Source of the DNA: Actinomadura chibensis NBRC 106107
Lineage (GTDB): Bacteria; Actinomycetota; Actinomycetes; Streptosporangiales; Streptosporangiaceae
Assembly: GCF_001552135.1 (NCBI RefSeq)
Contig: NZ_BCQP01000014.1
Location: 1 to 33,240, forward strand
Reading direction: 5' to 3'
DNA length: 33,240 nt
Program-made: the position numbers and the translations under genes
Notes under the pieces: generated by a model
Seen by the model: only the letters and a program-made list of their open reading frames with translations
Databases searched by the model: none
Told to the model about the DNA's origin: nothing
Shown: one piece after another, positions 22,693-31,266 of the stretch
Numbering within the stretch: position 1 is the first letter of the stretch
Layout: each line of letters opens with the position of its first letter

Positions 22693-24399
22693 TCAGCGCT
22701 CGGCGGACGCCATTTCCAGCAGCTCCTCGGCGTGGGCGCGGCCGAGCTCGGAGTCCTCCAGCCCGGCGAGCATCCGCGACAGCTCGCGGACCCGGCCCTC
22801 CCGGTCGAGCGCGGTGACGCCGCTGCTGGTCACGGTGCCGTCGTCGGACTTCTCCACCAGCAGGTGCCGGTCGGCGAACGCGGCGACCTGCGGCAGGTGT
22901 GTGACGACGATCACCTGCGCGTTGCGGGCCAGCCGGGCGAGCCGGCGGCCGATCTCCACCGCGGCCTTGCCGCCGACGCCCGCGTCCACCTCGTCGAACA
23001 CGAACGTCGGGACGGGGTCGGCGCCCGCGAACACCACCTCGATCGCCAGCATCACCCGCGACAGCTCGCCCCCGGACGCCCCCTTGTGCAGCGGCAGCGG
23101 CTTCGACCCGGGGTGCGGGGCGAGCCGGACCTCGACCTCGTCGACGCCGTGCGGGCCGTACTCGCCGGTCGCGGTGACGGTGACGCTCACGCGGGCGTGC
23201 GGCATCGCGAGCGCGGTCAGCTCCTCGGTGACGGCGTCGGAGAACCGCTCGGCGGCGCGGGTGCGGACGGCGGTCAGCTCCCCCGCCTCGGCGGCGAGCC
23301 GCTCGGCCAGCTCGGCGTGCTCGGCGCGCAGCTCCTCGATCCGGTCGTCGTCGCCCTCCAGCTCGGTGAGCCGGGACGCGGCCGTCCGCGCCCACTCCAG
23401 GACCGCGGCGACCGTGCCGTCCGCGCCGCCGTACTTGCGGGTCAGCGCGGTCAGCTCGGCGCGGCGCTCCTGGACGGCGGCGAGCCGCGCCGGGTCGGCG
23501 TCCACGGACTCGGCGTAGGAGGCGAGGTCGGTGCCCACGTCGGACACGAGGTACCCGGCCTCGGCGAGCCGGTCGGCGAGCGCGGCGAGGTCGGGGTCGT
23601 GGTCGCGGACGGCGTCCAGCGCGTTGCGGGCCGTGCCGAGCAGGCTCGTGACGTTCGCCGCCTCGAACGCGGCGGCCGGGTCGCCGAGCAGCGCCTCGTG
23701 CGCGGTGTCGGCCGCGCCGCGCAGCGCGTCGGCGTGCCCGAGCCGCTCCTCCTCGGCGGCGAGCGCGGTGTCCTCGCCGTCCTTCGGATCGACCTTCTCG
23801 ATCTCCTCCAGGCCGAAGCGCAGCACGTCGGCCTCCTGGGACCGCTCGCGCGCCCGCGTGGTCAGCTCGTCCAGCAGCGCGGTGACCTGGCGGTGCCGCT
23901 GGTACGCCTTGGTGTAGGCGCGCATCGGCTTGGTCAGCGCGGCGCCCGCGTACCGGTCGAGCGCGCCGCGCTGCCGGGCCGCCTGCAGCAGCCGCTGCTG
24001 GTCGGACTGCCCGTGCACGGCGACCAGCTCGTCCGCCAGGTTGATCAGCACGTTCACCGGGACGGACCGGCCGCCGAGGAACGCGCGGGACCGGCCCTCC
24101 GCCGACACCGACCGGGTCACGATCAGGGCGCCCTCGTCCAGCTCGCCGCCGGACTCCTCCACCCGCTCCACGACGCGCCCGCCGGGGTCGACGACGATCC
24201 GCCCCTCGACGGTGGCGCGGTCGGCGCCGGGCCGCACCCGCTGCGGGTCGGCGCGGCCGCCGAACAGCAGCCCGAGGCTCGTGACCACCATGGTCTTGCC
24301 CGCCCCGGTCTCGCCGGTCACGACGTTGAAACCCGGGGACAGATCGAGCACGGCCTCGTCGATCACACCGAGGCCCTGGATCCGCACCTCATCCACCAT
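22693..24399 (-). CDS. recN: DNA repair protein RecN
   Basis: 568 residues, the normal length. An SMC-like ATPase head is split by a coiled coil. Walker A is GETGAGKT (29-36), VAVHGQSDQQRLL is the conserved segment after the N-terminal head, the coiled-coil arms span about 150-390, the ABC signature is GASGGELSRVMLAIE, and Walker B is TFVFDEVDAGVGG. It acts in double-strand break repair. ATG 24399 is chosen because MVDEVRIQGLGVIDEA matches the family start; no strong ribosome site is visible. It lies 59 bases after nadK, likely in one operon. No convincing LexA box lies upstream, which is expected if it is transcribed with nadK. Confidence 0.95.
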   Translation of the reverse strand: MVDEVRIQGLGVIDEAVLDLSPGFNVVTGETGAGKTMVVTSLGLLFGGRADPQRVRPGADRATVEGRIVVDPGGRVVERVEESGGELDEGALIVTRSVSAEGRSRAFLGGRSVPVNVLINLADELVAVHGQSDQQRLLQAARQRGALDRYAGAALTKPMRAYTKAYQRHRQVTALLDELTTRARERSQEADVLRFGLEEIEKVDPKDGEDTALAAEEERLGHADALRGAADTAHEALLGDPAAAFEAANVTSLLGTARNALDAVRDHDPDLAALADRLAEAGYLVSDVGTDLASYAESVDADPARLAAVQERRAELTALTRKYGGADGTVAAVLEWARTAASRLTELEGDDDRIEELRAEHAELAERLAAEAGELTAVRTRAAERFSDAVTEELTALAMPHARVSVTVTATGEYGPHGVDEVEVRLAPHPGSKPLPLHKGASGGELSRVMLAIEVVFAGADPVPTFVFDEVDAGVGGKAAVEIGRRLARLARNAQVIVVTHLPQVAAFADRHLLVEKSDDGTVTSSGVTALDREGRVRELSRMLAGLEDSELGRAHAEELLEMASAER

Positions 24400-24458
24400 G
24401 GGGCGCACCAGCGTCACAACCCTCCGCAAAACAGATCCCGGATCAGCGCCTGTGGAGA

Positions 24459-25487
24459 TTATCCCCTCTGATCGCCGGGCGCTCCCCCGTCCGGCGCGGG
24501 CGGGCCGCCGTCGGAGGTGACGTCCGGCGCCGTGCCGCCGACCGACGGGGCGTCCGCGACCTGCGAGTCCGCCATGGGCGGGGACGGGTGCGCGGGCTGC
24601 CGGACGCGGCCCCGCCAGCCCGTCACGGGCAGCCCGAACTTCGTGACGAGACGGTCGGTGAACGGCGTCAGGTGCAGCCGCGCCAGCCGCACCGGCTCCG
24701 CGCCCCGGCGCACCTCCACGCGTGCGCCCGGCGCGAGGTCGAGGGTGCGGCGGCCGTCGCACCACAGGACGGCGCGGGGCGTGTCCGGCAGCACCTCGAC
24801 CGCGACCAGCGAGCGCGGCGACACCACCAGCGGGCGGGCGAACAGCGAGTGCGCGCTGATCGGGACGACCAGCATCGCCTCGACCTCCGGCCACACCACC
24901 GGGCCCCCGGCGGAGAACGCGTAGGCGGTCGAGCCGGTCGGCGTGGCGCACACCACACCGTCGCAGCCCCAGTTGGACAGCGGGCGCCCGTCGATCTCGG
25001 CGACGACCTCCAGCATCCGCTCCCGCTCGGCCTTCTCGATGCTCGCCTCGTTCAGCGCCCACGTCGTGCCCGCGACCGTGCCGTTGCGGCGGACGACGAC
25101 GTCGACCGTCATGCGCTCCTCCACGTCGTAGCGGCGGGTGACGACCCGGTCGACGGTGGCGGCGAGGTCGTCGCGCTCGGCCTCGGCGAGGAACCCGACG
25201 TGCCCGAGGTTCACGCCGAGTAGCGGGGCGCCGGAGGTGCGGGTGACGTCGGCGGCGCGCAGCAGCGTCCCGTCGCCGCCGAGGACCATGACGACCTCGG
25301 CGTCCTCGGCCGCCGCCGCGGTGTGCGGCATGACGTCGACGCCCGCGCAGCCGATGGCGTCGGCCTCGCCGTCCAGGACCCGGACGCAGATCCCGGCCTC
25401 GCTCAGCCGCTCGACGACGAGCTGCGCGCTGCGGACCGCCTCCGGCCGCCCGGTGTGCGTCACGACCAGCACCGACCTCTTGCTCAT
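24459..25487 (-). CDS. nadK: NAD kinase
   Basis: 342 residues. GGDGT (70-74) binds phosphate, NE (146-147) contacts NAD, and ATPTGSTAYAFSAGGPVV (about 181-198) is the second family signature. It phosphorylates NAD to NADP in the cytosol. The last 50 residues, after GWRGRVRQPAHPS, form a Pro/Gly/Asp-rich tail not present in shorter homologues. ATG 25487 follows a weak GAGAG. The gene lies between tlyA and recN as in mycobacteria. The 178-base gap to tlyA contains a perfect 23-base palindrome, so transcription may begin or end there. Confidence 0.95.
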   Translation of the reverse strand: MSKRSVLVVTHTGRPEAVRSAQLVVERLSEAGICVRVLDGEADAIGCAGVDVMPHTAAAAEDAEVVMVLGGDGTLLRAADVTRTSGAPLLGVNLGHVGFLAEAERDDLAATVDRVVTRRYDVEERMTVDVVVRRNGTVAGTTWALNEASIEKAERERMLEVVAEIDGRPLSNWGCDGVVCATPTGSTAYAFSAGGPVVWPEVEAMLVVPISAHSLFARPLVVSPRSLVAVEVLPDTPRAVLWCDGRRTLDLAPGARVEVRRGAEPVRLARLHLTPFTDRLVTKFGLPVTGWRGRVRQPAHPSPPMADSQVADAPSVGGTAPDVTSDGGPPAPDGGAPGDQRG

Positions 25488-25537
25488 GCTCTCGCCCCAC
25501 TCCCCGACGCCGCCGCGCGGCGTACGGACGTCTGGAC

Positions 25538-25560
25538 GAACGTCCCCCGCGGGGACGTTC
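25538..25560. promoter_or_regulatory. Perfect 10-3-10 palindrome upstream of nadK
   Basis: GAACGTCCCC (25538-25547), CGC, GGGGACGTTC (25551-25560) is perfectly symmetrical. It lies 50 bases upstream of the nadK ATG and 105 bases after the tlyA stop. A further GGACGT (25526-25531) pairs with ACGTCC (25540-25545), so the site is nested. As RNA it would form a strong hairpin without a U-tract. It could be a terminator for tlyA or an operator for nadK-recN. The remaining gap to 25665 is GC-rich with no other clear signal. Confidence 0.6.
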
Positions 25561-25665
25561 CCGGTTCGGACGCCTTCTGTACGCGCGCCCGCCCCGGACC
25601 GCTCAAGGCCGGTCCCTGCGGCGCGGGCCGGGTCGCCGGGGGCCGGGTCGTCCGGAGCCGGGAGG

Positions 25666-26469
25666 TCACTGGGGGCCGTCCGCGATGGCCTTGGCGAGGT
25701 CGGCGTCGTCCAGCGGAGGGGCCCCGGCGCGCAGCCACAGGAAGTACTCGACGTTCCCGGACGGCCCCGGCAGCGGGCTCGCCGCCACCCCGAGGACGCC
25801 GAGGCCCAGCGTCGCCGCGTGCTCGGCCACGCCGCGCACCGCGTCCGCGCGCAGCTCCGGGTCGCGGACGACGCCGCCCGCGCCGACCCGCTCCTTGCCC
25901 ACCTCGAACTGCGGTTTCACCATCAGCGCGAAGTCGGCGCCGGGGGCGGCGCAGGCGTGCACGGGCCCGAGGACGAGCCGCAGCGAGATGAACGACAGGT
26001 CGCCGACGACGAGGCTGGGCGGCGGGTCGCCGAGCATGTCCGGGCGCAGGTCGCGGACGTTCGTCCGCTCCAGGACCGTGACCCGCTCGTCGGTGCGCAG
26101 CGACCACGCGATCTGCCCGTAGCCGACGTCGACGGCGTACACGCGGGAAGCGCCCGCGCGCAGCAGGACGTCGGTGAACCCGCCGGTCGAGGCGCCCGCG
26201 TCGAGGCAGACGCGGCCCTTGACGTCCAGGCCCCGGAAGGCGCGGAGGGCGCCCGCGAGCTTGTGCCCGCCGCGCGAGACGTACTCGGGACCGTCGGCGG
26301 GGTCGGCGACGACGATCGCGGCCCCGGCCTCGACCTGCGTGGCCGCCTTCGCCGCCGGACGCCCGCCCACCCGGACGCGCCCGTCGCCGATCAGCCGCCC
26401 GGCGTGCTCCCGCGACCGCGCGAGGCCGCGCCGGACCAGCTCGGCGTCGAGCCGCCGCCGCGCGCTCAC
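25666..26469 (-). CDS. tlyA: TlyA, 2'-O-methyltransferase for 16S/23S rRNA
   Basis: 267 residues. An S4 RNA-binding domain (about 5-65: RRLDAELVRRGLARSREHA) precedes an FtsJ/RrmJ-like SAM methyltransferase with LDAGASTGGFTD (89-100). The proposed K-D-K-E catalytic tetrad is present at K70 (RGGHK), D157 (GDLSF), K185 (MVKPQFE) and E241 (GNVEYF), in line with M. tuberculosis TlyA spacing. It methylates cytidines in both ribosomal subunits, and its loss gives capreomycin resistance. It starts at GTG 26469, 13 bases after the upstream hypothetical gene, with GGTGGA as ribosome site. It is the start of the conserved tlyA-nadK-recN run. Confidence 0.94.
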   Translation of the reverse strand: MSARRRLDAELVRRGLARSREHAGRLIGDGRVRVGGRPAAKAATQVEAGAAIVVADPADGPEYVSRGGHKLAGALRAFRGLDVKGRVCLDAGASTGGFTDVLLRAGASRVYAVDVGYGQIAWSLRTDERVTVLERTNVRDLRPDMLGDPPPSLVVGDLSFISLRLVLGPVHACAAPGADFALMVKPQFEVGKERVGAGGVVRDPELRADAVRGVAEHAATLGLGVLGVAASPLPGPSGNVEYFLWLRAGAPPLDDADLAKAIADGPQ

Positions 26470-26482
26470 GCCCGTCCACCGC

Positions 26483-26860
26483 TCATGGGCGGGGGCGGAG
26501 GGCGTCGGGGAACGCGGGGCGCGGCCGCTCCTGCTCCTCGCCCGCGGCGGCGAGGATCTCCTGGAGCCGCTGGTGGACGTCCTCGAAGACCTCCACGTGC
26601 GCGGAGACCGGGCGGCCGCCGAGCTCGCCGAGGCGGGCGAGCGCGGCGTCGACGCGCGGGTCGCCGGTCGGCTCCGGCGCCGGGACGGCCGGGAACTCCG
26701 GCTCCCCCGCGGGCTCCTCCGCCGCTGTCTCCGCCGCCGTCTCCGCGGCGGCCCGCTCCGGCGCCGCCGCCGCCTCGGGCCGCTCCCCGACCCCGGCGCT
26801 CGCGGCGGGAACCGCCGGGAACGCCGGGATCACCGGCTCCTCCGCGGCCTCGTCGGACAT
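26483..26860 (-). CDS. Acidic Ala/Glu/Pro-rich protein upstream of tlyA
   Basis: 125 residues from ATG 26860, supported by GGAGG eight bases upstream. Residues 1-75 are low-complexity Ala/Glu/Pro with repeated FPAVPA and AAETAAE. The conserved-looking C-terminal part (DPRVDAALARLGELGGRPVSAHVEVFEDVHQRLQEIL) is predicted helical. A small protein in this slot precedes tlyA in many actinobacteria (Rv1693 position in M. tuberculosis). Its function is unknown. The 13-base gap to tlyA implies co-transcription, so a link to ribosome modification is possible but unproven. Confidence 0.8.
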   Translation of the reverse strand: MSDEAAEEPVIPAFPAVPAASAGVGERPEAAAAPERAAAETAAETAAEEPAGEPEFPAVPAPEPTGDPRVDAALARLGELGGRPVSAHVEVFEDVHQRLQEILAAAGEEQERPRPAFPDALRPRP

Positions 26861-26975
26861 CACGTTTACCTCCCAGTGCACCCGGAACACCCGCGACGAG
26901 TCGCTTCCGGCTCTTCCCGAACGCTACCGTCCCTGAACGACATCGTTGTCGAGGGAACGGGGAACGGGCCTGACC

Positions 26976-27317
26976 ATGGCGAACGAGGAGGAGTGCCGCG
27001 CGGCGCTCGGGAGCGTCGCGGCGCGGATCGCCGCGGTGGACCCCGACCGGCTCGCCGAGCACGTCGTCGAGCGGACGATCAGCTGCCACGTCGCCGATCT
27101 CGGCCTGGCCTTCCGCACCCGGCTGCACGAGGGCGGCCTCGACCCGTTCGAGCTGGACGGCGACCCGCGGGACGCGCAGGTCCGGCTGACCGTCGACAGC
27201 GACGACCTCGTCGCCATGGCGCGCGAGGAGCTGAACCCGGCCAAGGCGTGGGCCGAGGGCCGCCTCAAGATCGAGGCGAGCATCTTCGACCTGCTCCGCC
27301 TCCGCAAACTCCTCTGA
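26976..27317 (+). CDS. SCP2-type lipid-binding domain protein
   Basis: 113 residues, a single SCP2-like sterol/lipid-transfer domain. The core reads TISCHVADLGLAFRTRLHEG, then DAQVRLTVDSDDLVAMAREELNPAKAWAEGRLKIEAS. The final segment (AWAEGRLKIEASIFDLLRLRKLL) is the family signature around the lipid tunnel. It is probably a cytosolic carrier or chaperone for a hydrophobic ligand; the ligand is unknown. ATG 26976 has GAACGGG upstream; an upstream GTG-type start at 26946 is less likely. It is divergent from the tlyA operon and convergent with the HAD phosphatase, 23 bases away. Confidence 0.88.
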   Translation: MANEEECRAALGSVAARIAAVDPDRLAEHVVERTISCHVADLGLAFRTRLHEGGLDPFELDGDPRDAQVRLTVDSDDLVAMAREELNPAKAWAEGRLKIEASIFDLLRLRKLL

Positions 27318-27340
27318 GCCGCCGAGCCGCCGAGCCGCCG

Positions 27341-28348
27341 TCAGAGCGGGAGGGCGGCGAGCGCGTCCGCGAGGGCGTCCCGGCTCGGCTCCGCCCCGGG
27401 CTCCCAGGCGGCGGACGCGAGCGCCCGCAGCCCGTCGTACGGGTCGCCGGAGCCGGTGACCGCGACCGCGCCGCCGTCGTCGCGGCGGGCCGTCCAGCCG
27501 CCGCACCGGTACCCGCCGTCCGCCCGGACGACCTCCGGGTGCGGGACGAGCAGCCCCCTCAGATCGGCCGCGACATAGGTGGGACGCCGGTTCGGCGGCG
27601 CGGTGAGCAGCCCCAGCGGGTCGGTGACCCCGGTGAGGACGAGCAGGCTGTCCGCGCCGCCGTTGACGGCCCCCTCGATGTCGGTGTCGAGCCGGTCCCC
27701 GACCACGAGCGGCCGTTTCGCGCCGGTGCGCCGGACCGACTCCTGGTGCAGCGGCCGCTCGGGCTTTCCGGTGACGATCGGCTCCACCCCGGTCGCCGAG
27801 CTGATCACGCGGAGCAGCGACCCGTTCCCCGGATGCGGCGGCCCGTCGCCGCCGGGGATCGTCAGGTCGCCGTTGGAGCCGACGAACAGCGCGCCCATCG
27901 CGACGGCCCGCGCCCCCTCGGCCAGCAGCCCGTACCCGAGCGTCGGCTCGTACCCCTGGACGACGGCGGCGGGACGTCCGGCCGCCGTCGACACCGGGCG
28001 CAGCCCCGCCGCGTACAGGGCGTGCCGCAGCCCCATGCCGCCCACGACGAGGACGTCCGACCCGGGCGGCAGCCGTTCGGCGAGGAGGCGCGCGGCGGCC
28101 TGCGCGGAGGTCACCACGTCCGCCGCGTCGGCCGGGACGCCCACCTCGGTGAGCAGGGCCGCGACGGCCGACGGCGTCCGGGACGCGTTGTTCGTCACGA
28201 ACGCGAGCCGCTGCCCCGCCGCGCGGGCCTTGGCGAGCGACTCCGCCGCCGCCCGGACCGGCCTGCGCCCGATGTAGACGACGCCGTCGAGGTCGAGCAG
28301 GGCGACGTCGTAGGCCTCGCACAGCGGGCGGTCGCTGCCTCTCATCAT
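27341..28348 (-). CDS. HAD-IIA family phosphatase
   Basis: 335 residues. The nucleophile motif is LLDLDGVVY (D19, D21), followed by VTNNASRTP, GYEPTLGYG, TGKPERPLH (motif III Lys) and VVGDRLDTDIEGA (motif IV). This is the NagD/PGP/p-nitrophenylphosphatase branch. The C-terminal 60 residues (GGYRCGGWTARRDDGG onwards) form an extra small domain seen in actinobacterial homologues such as Rv1692, a glycerol-phosphate phosphatase. A similar role in recycling polar heads from lipid breakdown is plausible. The start is ATG 28348, in tandem ATGATG, with a promoter placing the first transcribed base at the start codon. The C-terminal end abuts the SCP2 gene convergently. Confidence 0.9.
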   Translation of the reverse strand: MMRGSDRPLCEAYDVALLDLDGVVYIGRRPVRAAAESLAKARAAGQRLAFVTNNASRTPSAVAALLTEVGVPADAADVVTSAQAAARLLAERLPPGSDVLVVGGMGLRHALYAAGLRPVSTAAGRPAAVVQGYEPTLGYGLLAEGARAVAMGALFVGSNGDLTIPGGDGPPHPGNGSLLRVISSATGVEPIVTGKPERPLHQESVRRTGAKRPLVVGDRLDTDIEGAVNGGADSLLVLTGVTDPLGLLTAPPNRRPTYVAADLRGLLVPHPEVVRADGGYRCGGWTARRDDGGAVAVTGSGDPYDGLRALASAAWEPGAEPSRDALADALAALPL

Positions 28349-28355
28349 GCCCGTG

Positions 28356-28384
28356 ATCGTACGCGGATGGTTACCGGCTGGTAA
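28356..28384 (-). promoter_or_regulatory. Leaderless promoter TTACCA-17-TACGAT of HAD gene, with TTACC/GGTAA palindrome
   Basis: On the minus strand TTACCA (28384-28379) and TACGAT (28361-28356) are separated by 17 bases. The ATG follows seven bases later, so the mRNA should start at or next to the A of the ATG. The -35 overlaps a perfect palindrome, TTACC-N4-GGTAA (28371-28384), a likely operator. No Shine-Dalgarno is present. Confidence 0.6.
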
Positions 28385-28392
28385 GACGGGGG

Positions 28393-28836
28393 TCAGCGGC
28401 GGGCCGCGAGGGTGGCCCTGACCTGCCGCAGGGCCTTGGCGTAGTCCTGGTTCTCCGGACGCATGGCGGCGGCCAGCGCCAGCTGCTCGACCGCGCCCGC
28501 GAAGTCGCCCATCCGGCTGAGCGCGAGCCCGAGGCCGAAGCGGGCGTAGTCCTCGGCGGGCTCCGCGTCGACGATCACGCGGAAGCTCTCGGCCGCCGCG
28601 CCGAACTGCCGCATCCCGAACTGGGCCCGGCCGAGCGCCTCGCGGATGCTGTGCGAGCCGGGCTCCGCGTCGGCCGCCCTGGTCAGCAGCTGGAGCGCGG
28701 CGGCGGGGCTGCCCGCCCTGAGCAGTTCGAGCCCCCGCGTGTACCACTCGTAGACGCCCCCCTCCGGGGGGACCGCCGGGTCGCCGGGTTCGCCGCCCGG
28801 GGAATCCTCGGGCCTTTCCGGGCCTTGACGACTCAT
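28393..28836 (-). CDS. Small TPR protein
   Basis: 147 residues. After a disordered Pro/Gly-rich start (1-27), three TPR-like helical hairpins follow: YEWYTRGLELLRAGSPAAALQLLTRAADAEP, IREALGRAQFGMRQFGAAAESFRVIVDAEP, and YARFGLGLALSRMGDFAGAVEQLALAAAMRP. It is probably a scaffold binding an unknown partner. ATG 28836 has GGGAGG five bases upstream. It lies 44 bases before the HAD gene on the same strand and divergent from the DUF1015 gene. A second, much larger TPR protein lies at 31267-33123; in M. tuberculosis one TPR gene (Rv1691) occupies this neighbourhood. Confidence 0.88.
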   Translation of the reverse strand: MSRQGPERPEDSPGGEPGDPAVPPEGGVYEWYTRGLELLRAGSPAAALQLLTRAADAEPGSHSIREALGRAQFGMRQFGAAAESFRVIVDAEPAEDYARFGLGLALSRMGDFAGAVEQLALAAAMRPENQDYAKALRQVRATLAARR

Positions 28837-28899
28837 GTGGACCTCCCGTCGAAAACGACCGTACCCGTCGGGTCACCGGACGCCCCTCCGCTCATTAGC

Positions 28900-30234
28900 A
28901 TGCCCAGGGTGGACGACGACCTCCCCTCCGAAGCCGGCCCGGAGGAGTTCAGCGCCCGGATCTTCGGGACGTCGGAGCCGCCCAGCGGACGCGGCCTGGA
29001 ACTGGCCCCGTTCCGCGGCGTCCGGTTCGTCCCCGAGGTCGCGGGCGACCTCGCGGCCGTGACGATGCCCCCCTACGACCTGATCGACGAGGCGGCGGCG
29101 ACGCGGCTGCTGGCGGAGGGCGGGCACAACATCGTCCGGCTGAACCTGCCGCGCCTCGCCGGGGAGGGCTACGCCGCGGCGGGCGACCGGCTGCGCCGCT
29201 GGCTGGACGAGGGCGCCCTCGCCGTCGACCCGGAGCCCGCCCTCTACGTCTACGAGGCGGCCCGCGGGCGGACGGTCCTGCAGCGCGGCCTCATCGGCGC
29301 CCTGGGCCTGCGCGCGGAGTCGGACGGGGTGGTGCTGCCGCACGAGAACGTGTTCCCCGGGCCCGTCCAGGACAGGCTCGCGCTGATGACGGCCGCGAAC
29401 GCCAACCTTGAACCGATCTTCCTCGTGTACGAGGGCGGCGGGGACGCGGCCCGCATCGTCGACGAGGCGGCGGCCGACGCGCCGCTCATGGAGTTCCGCG
29501 CCGACGACGGGATCTCGCACCGCCTGTGGCGCATCACCGACCCCGGCGCGCACGCCCGCGTCGCCGCCGACCTGAGCGGCAGGCAGGCGCTCATCGCGGA
29601 CGGCCACCACCGCTACGCCACCTACCGCGCCCTGCAGTCGCGGCACCACGCGGCGGGCGACGGCCCCGGCCCGTGGGACTCGGGGCTGGCGCTGCTGGTC
29701 GACGCCACCCGCTACCCGGCTCACCTGGGGGCGATCCACCGCGTGCTGCCGGGCCTGCGTCCCGACGACGCGGTCGGACGTGCCCGGGACGTCTTCCACG
29801 TCACCGAATTCCAGGACGAGGCCGCCGCCGTCTCAGCGCTCGCCGACGCGCGCGGTCCCGCGTTCCTGCTCGGTGGAGGCCCGTCCCTGCACCTGCTCAC
29901 CGATCCGGACGACGACGCCGTGCGGCGAGCCATGCCGTCCGAGCATTCCGCGCGGTGGCGCGGGCTCGACACCGCCGTGCTCGACCACCTGCTCATCGGG
30001 AACGTGTGGAACGTCCCCGAGAACGAGAACGCCATCGAGGTGGTGCACGACGACCCGTCCGCCGCCTTCACGCGGGCGCGGCGCACCGGCGGGACGGCCG
30101 TCGTCCTCAACCCGCTCAAGGTCGAGGACGTCCTCGCGATCGCGGGCGGGGGCGAGCGCGTCCCGCGCAAGTCGACGTCGTTCGGGCCGAAGCCGCGGAC
30201 GGGCCTCGTCCTGCGCCTCCTCGACGACCGGTGA
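28900..30234 (+). CDS. DUF1015 family protein
   Basis: 444 residues. Family landmarks are LAPFRGVRFVPEVAGDLAAVTMPPYDLIDE at the N-terminus, HNIVRLNLPR, LYVYE, the central LIADGHHRYATYRAL (a His-rich motif), and the terminal RVPRKSTSFGPKPRTGLVLRLL. DUF1015 proteins are widespread and have been described as putative serine kinases on weak evidence; the reaction is unknown. ATG 28900 lacks a Shine-Dalgarno (CTCATTAGC precedes it), so a leaderless start or GTG at 28909 is possible. It is followed after 45 bases by an MBL hydrolase on the same strand. Confidence 0.85.
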   Translation: MPRVDDDLPSEAGPEEFSARIFGTSEPPSGRGLELAPFRGVRFVPEVAGDLAAVTMPPYDLIDEAAATRLLAEGGHNIVRLNLPRLAGEGYAAAGDRLRRWLDEGALAVDPEPALYVYEAARGRTVLQRGLIGALGLRAESDGVVLPHENVFPGPVQDRLALMTAANANLEPIFLVYEGGGDAARIVDEAAADAPLMEFRADDGISHRLWRITDPGAHARVAADLSGRQALIADGHHRYATYRALQSRHHAAGDGPGPWDSGLALLVDATRYPAHLGAIHRVLPGLRPDDAVGRARDVFHVTEFQDEAAAVSALADARGPAFLLGGGPSLHLLTDPDDDAVRRAMPSEHSARWRGLDTAVLDHLLIGNVWNVPENENAIEVVHDDPSAAFTRARRTGGTAVVLNPLKVEDVLAIAGGGERVPRKSTSFGPKPRTGLVLRLLDDR

Positions 30235-30279
30235 GGGGCCGGATGTGCGCGGCGCTCCGCCGGGGTCGATGATCGGGGC

Positions 30280-31221
30280 ATGGACGACACCACGACCACG
30301 ATCACGCCCCTCGGCTCGGACGTCTACGAGATCGACACGCGGATGGCCGGGTACAGCGGGATCACCGCCGGGTACCTGATCCTGTCCGACCGGCCCTGCC
30401 TGGTGGAGCCGGGGACGTCCGGCTCGGCGCCCGTCGTGCGCGCCGCGCTCGACGAACTGGGCGTCGGACCGGACGACCTGGCCAGCGTGGTCGTCACGCA
30501 CATCCACCTCGACCACGCGGGCGGCGTCGGCGACATCGCGAAGATGTACCCGGGGGCGGAGGTCGTCGTCCACGAGAAGGGCGCGCGGCACCTCGCCGAC
30601 CCGTCGCGCCTGATGCGCAGCGCCCGGATGGTGTACGGCGACAGCCTCGACACCCTCTTCGGCGAACTCAAGCCCACCGACGCCGCGCGGATCCGCGCCG
30701 TCGAGGACGTCGGCCTCATCGACCTGGGCGGCGGGCGGCGGCTGGAGTCGCACTACTCCCCCGGCCACGCCAAGCACCACGTCGGCCTCATGGACTCCCA
30801 CACCGGCGACCTTTATGTGGGCGACGCCGCCGGGATCTACATCCCGGAGACGGCGGACGTCCGTCCCGCGACGCCGCCACCGGACTTCGACCTCGACACC
30901 GCGCTCGACTCGCTCGGCAAATTCCGATCGCTCGGCCCGCAGCGGTTGCTGTTCGCGCATTACGGCCCCGTAACGGCCGTGGACGACACCCTGGAACGGT
31001 CGGCGGAGGAATTGCGGATCTGGGTCGACACCGTCCGGGACGCTCGGGAAAAGGGCCTCGATCTTGATCACGCGGTCGCGATGGTCGTCGACCGGACAAA
31101 GGACCGCTACGCCATCACGGCCGACGACATCGACCCCGAACTCGCCGCCAAATACGAGGTGCTGAACAGCACGGAAAGCAACGTCGCGGGAATCATGCAT
31201 GCCCTGAACAAGCACGCATGA
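30280..31221 (+). CDS. MBL-fold hydrolase with long C-terminal helical domain
   Basis: 313 residues. Metal ligands: VTHIHLDHAGG (HxHxDH, about 72-81), the SPGHAKHHVG histidine, VGDAAGIY and FAHYGPV. The second part (about 200-313) contains helices and ends ESNVAGIMHALNKHA. The family resembles RNase Z-like or teichoic-acid/flavodiiron-type MBL proteins of unknown substrate found in actinobacteria. No ribosome site is clear at ATG 30280. It may be co-transcribed with the DUF1015 gene. It is convergent with the large TPR gene, with a perfect hairpin in between. Confidence 0.88.
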   Translation: MDDTTTTITPLGSDVYEIDTRMAGYSGITAGYLILSDRPCLVEPGTSGSAPVVRAALDELGVGPDDLASVVVTHIHLDHAGGVGDIAKMYPGAEVVVHEKGARHLADPSRLMRSARMVYGDSLDTLFGELKPTDAARIRAVEDVGLIDLGGGRRLESHYSPGHAKHHVGLMDSHTGDLYVGDAAGIYIPETADVRPATPPPDFDLDTALDSLGKFRSLGPQRLLFAHYGPVTAVDDTLERSAEELRIWVDTVRDAREKGLDLDHAVAMVVDRTKDRYAITADDIDPELAAKYEVLNSTESNVAGIMHALNKHA

Positions 31222-31240
31222 CCTCGGGACCATCCGAATT

Positions 31241-31259
31241 CGCCGCCGTTACGGCGGCG
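31241..31259. terminator. Perfect hairpin between convergent genes
   Basis: CGCCGCCGT (31241-31249), T, ACGGCGGCG (31251-31259) is a perfect 9-1-9 inverted repeat in the 45-base gap between two convergent stops (31221 and 31267). The symmetry allows it to work on both strands. There is no U-tract, which is common for actinobacterial terminators. Confidence 0.65.
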
Positions 31260-31266
31260 GGGCCGG

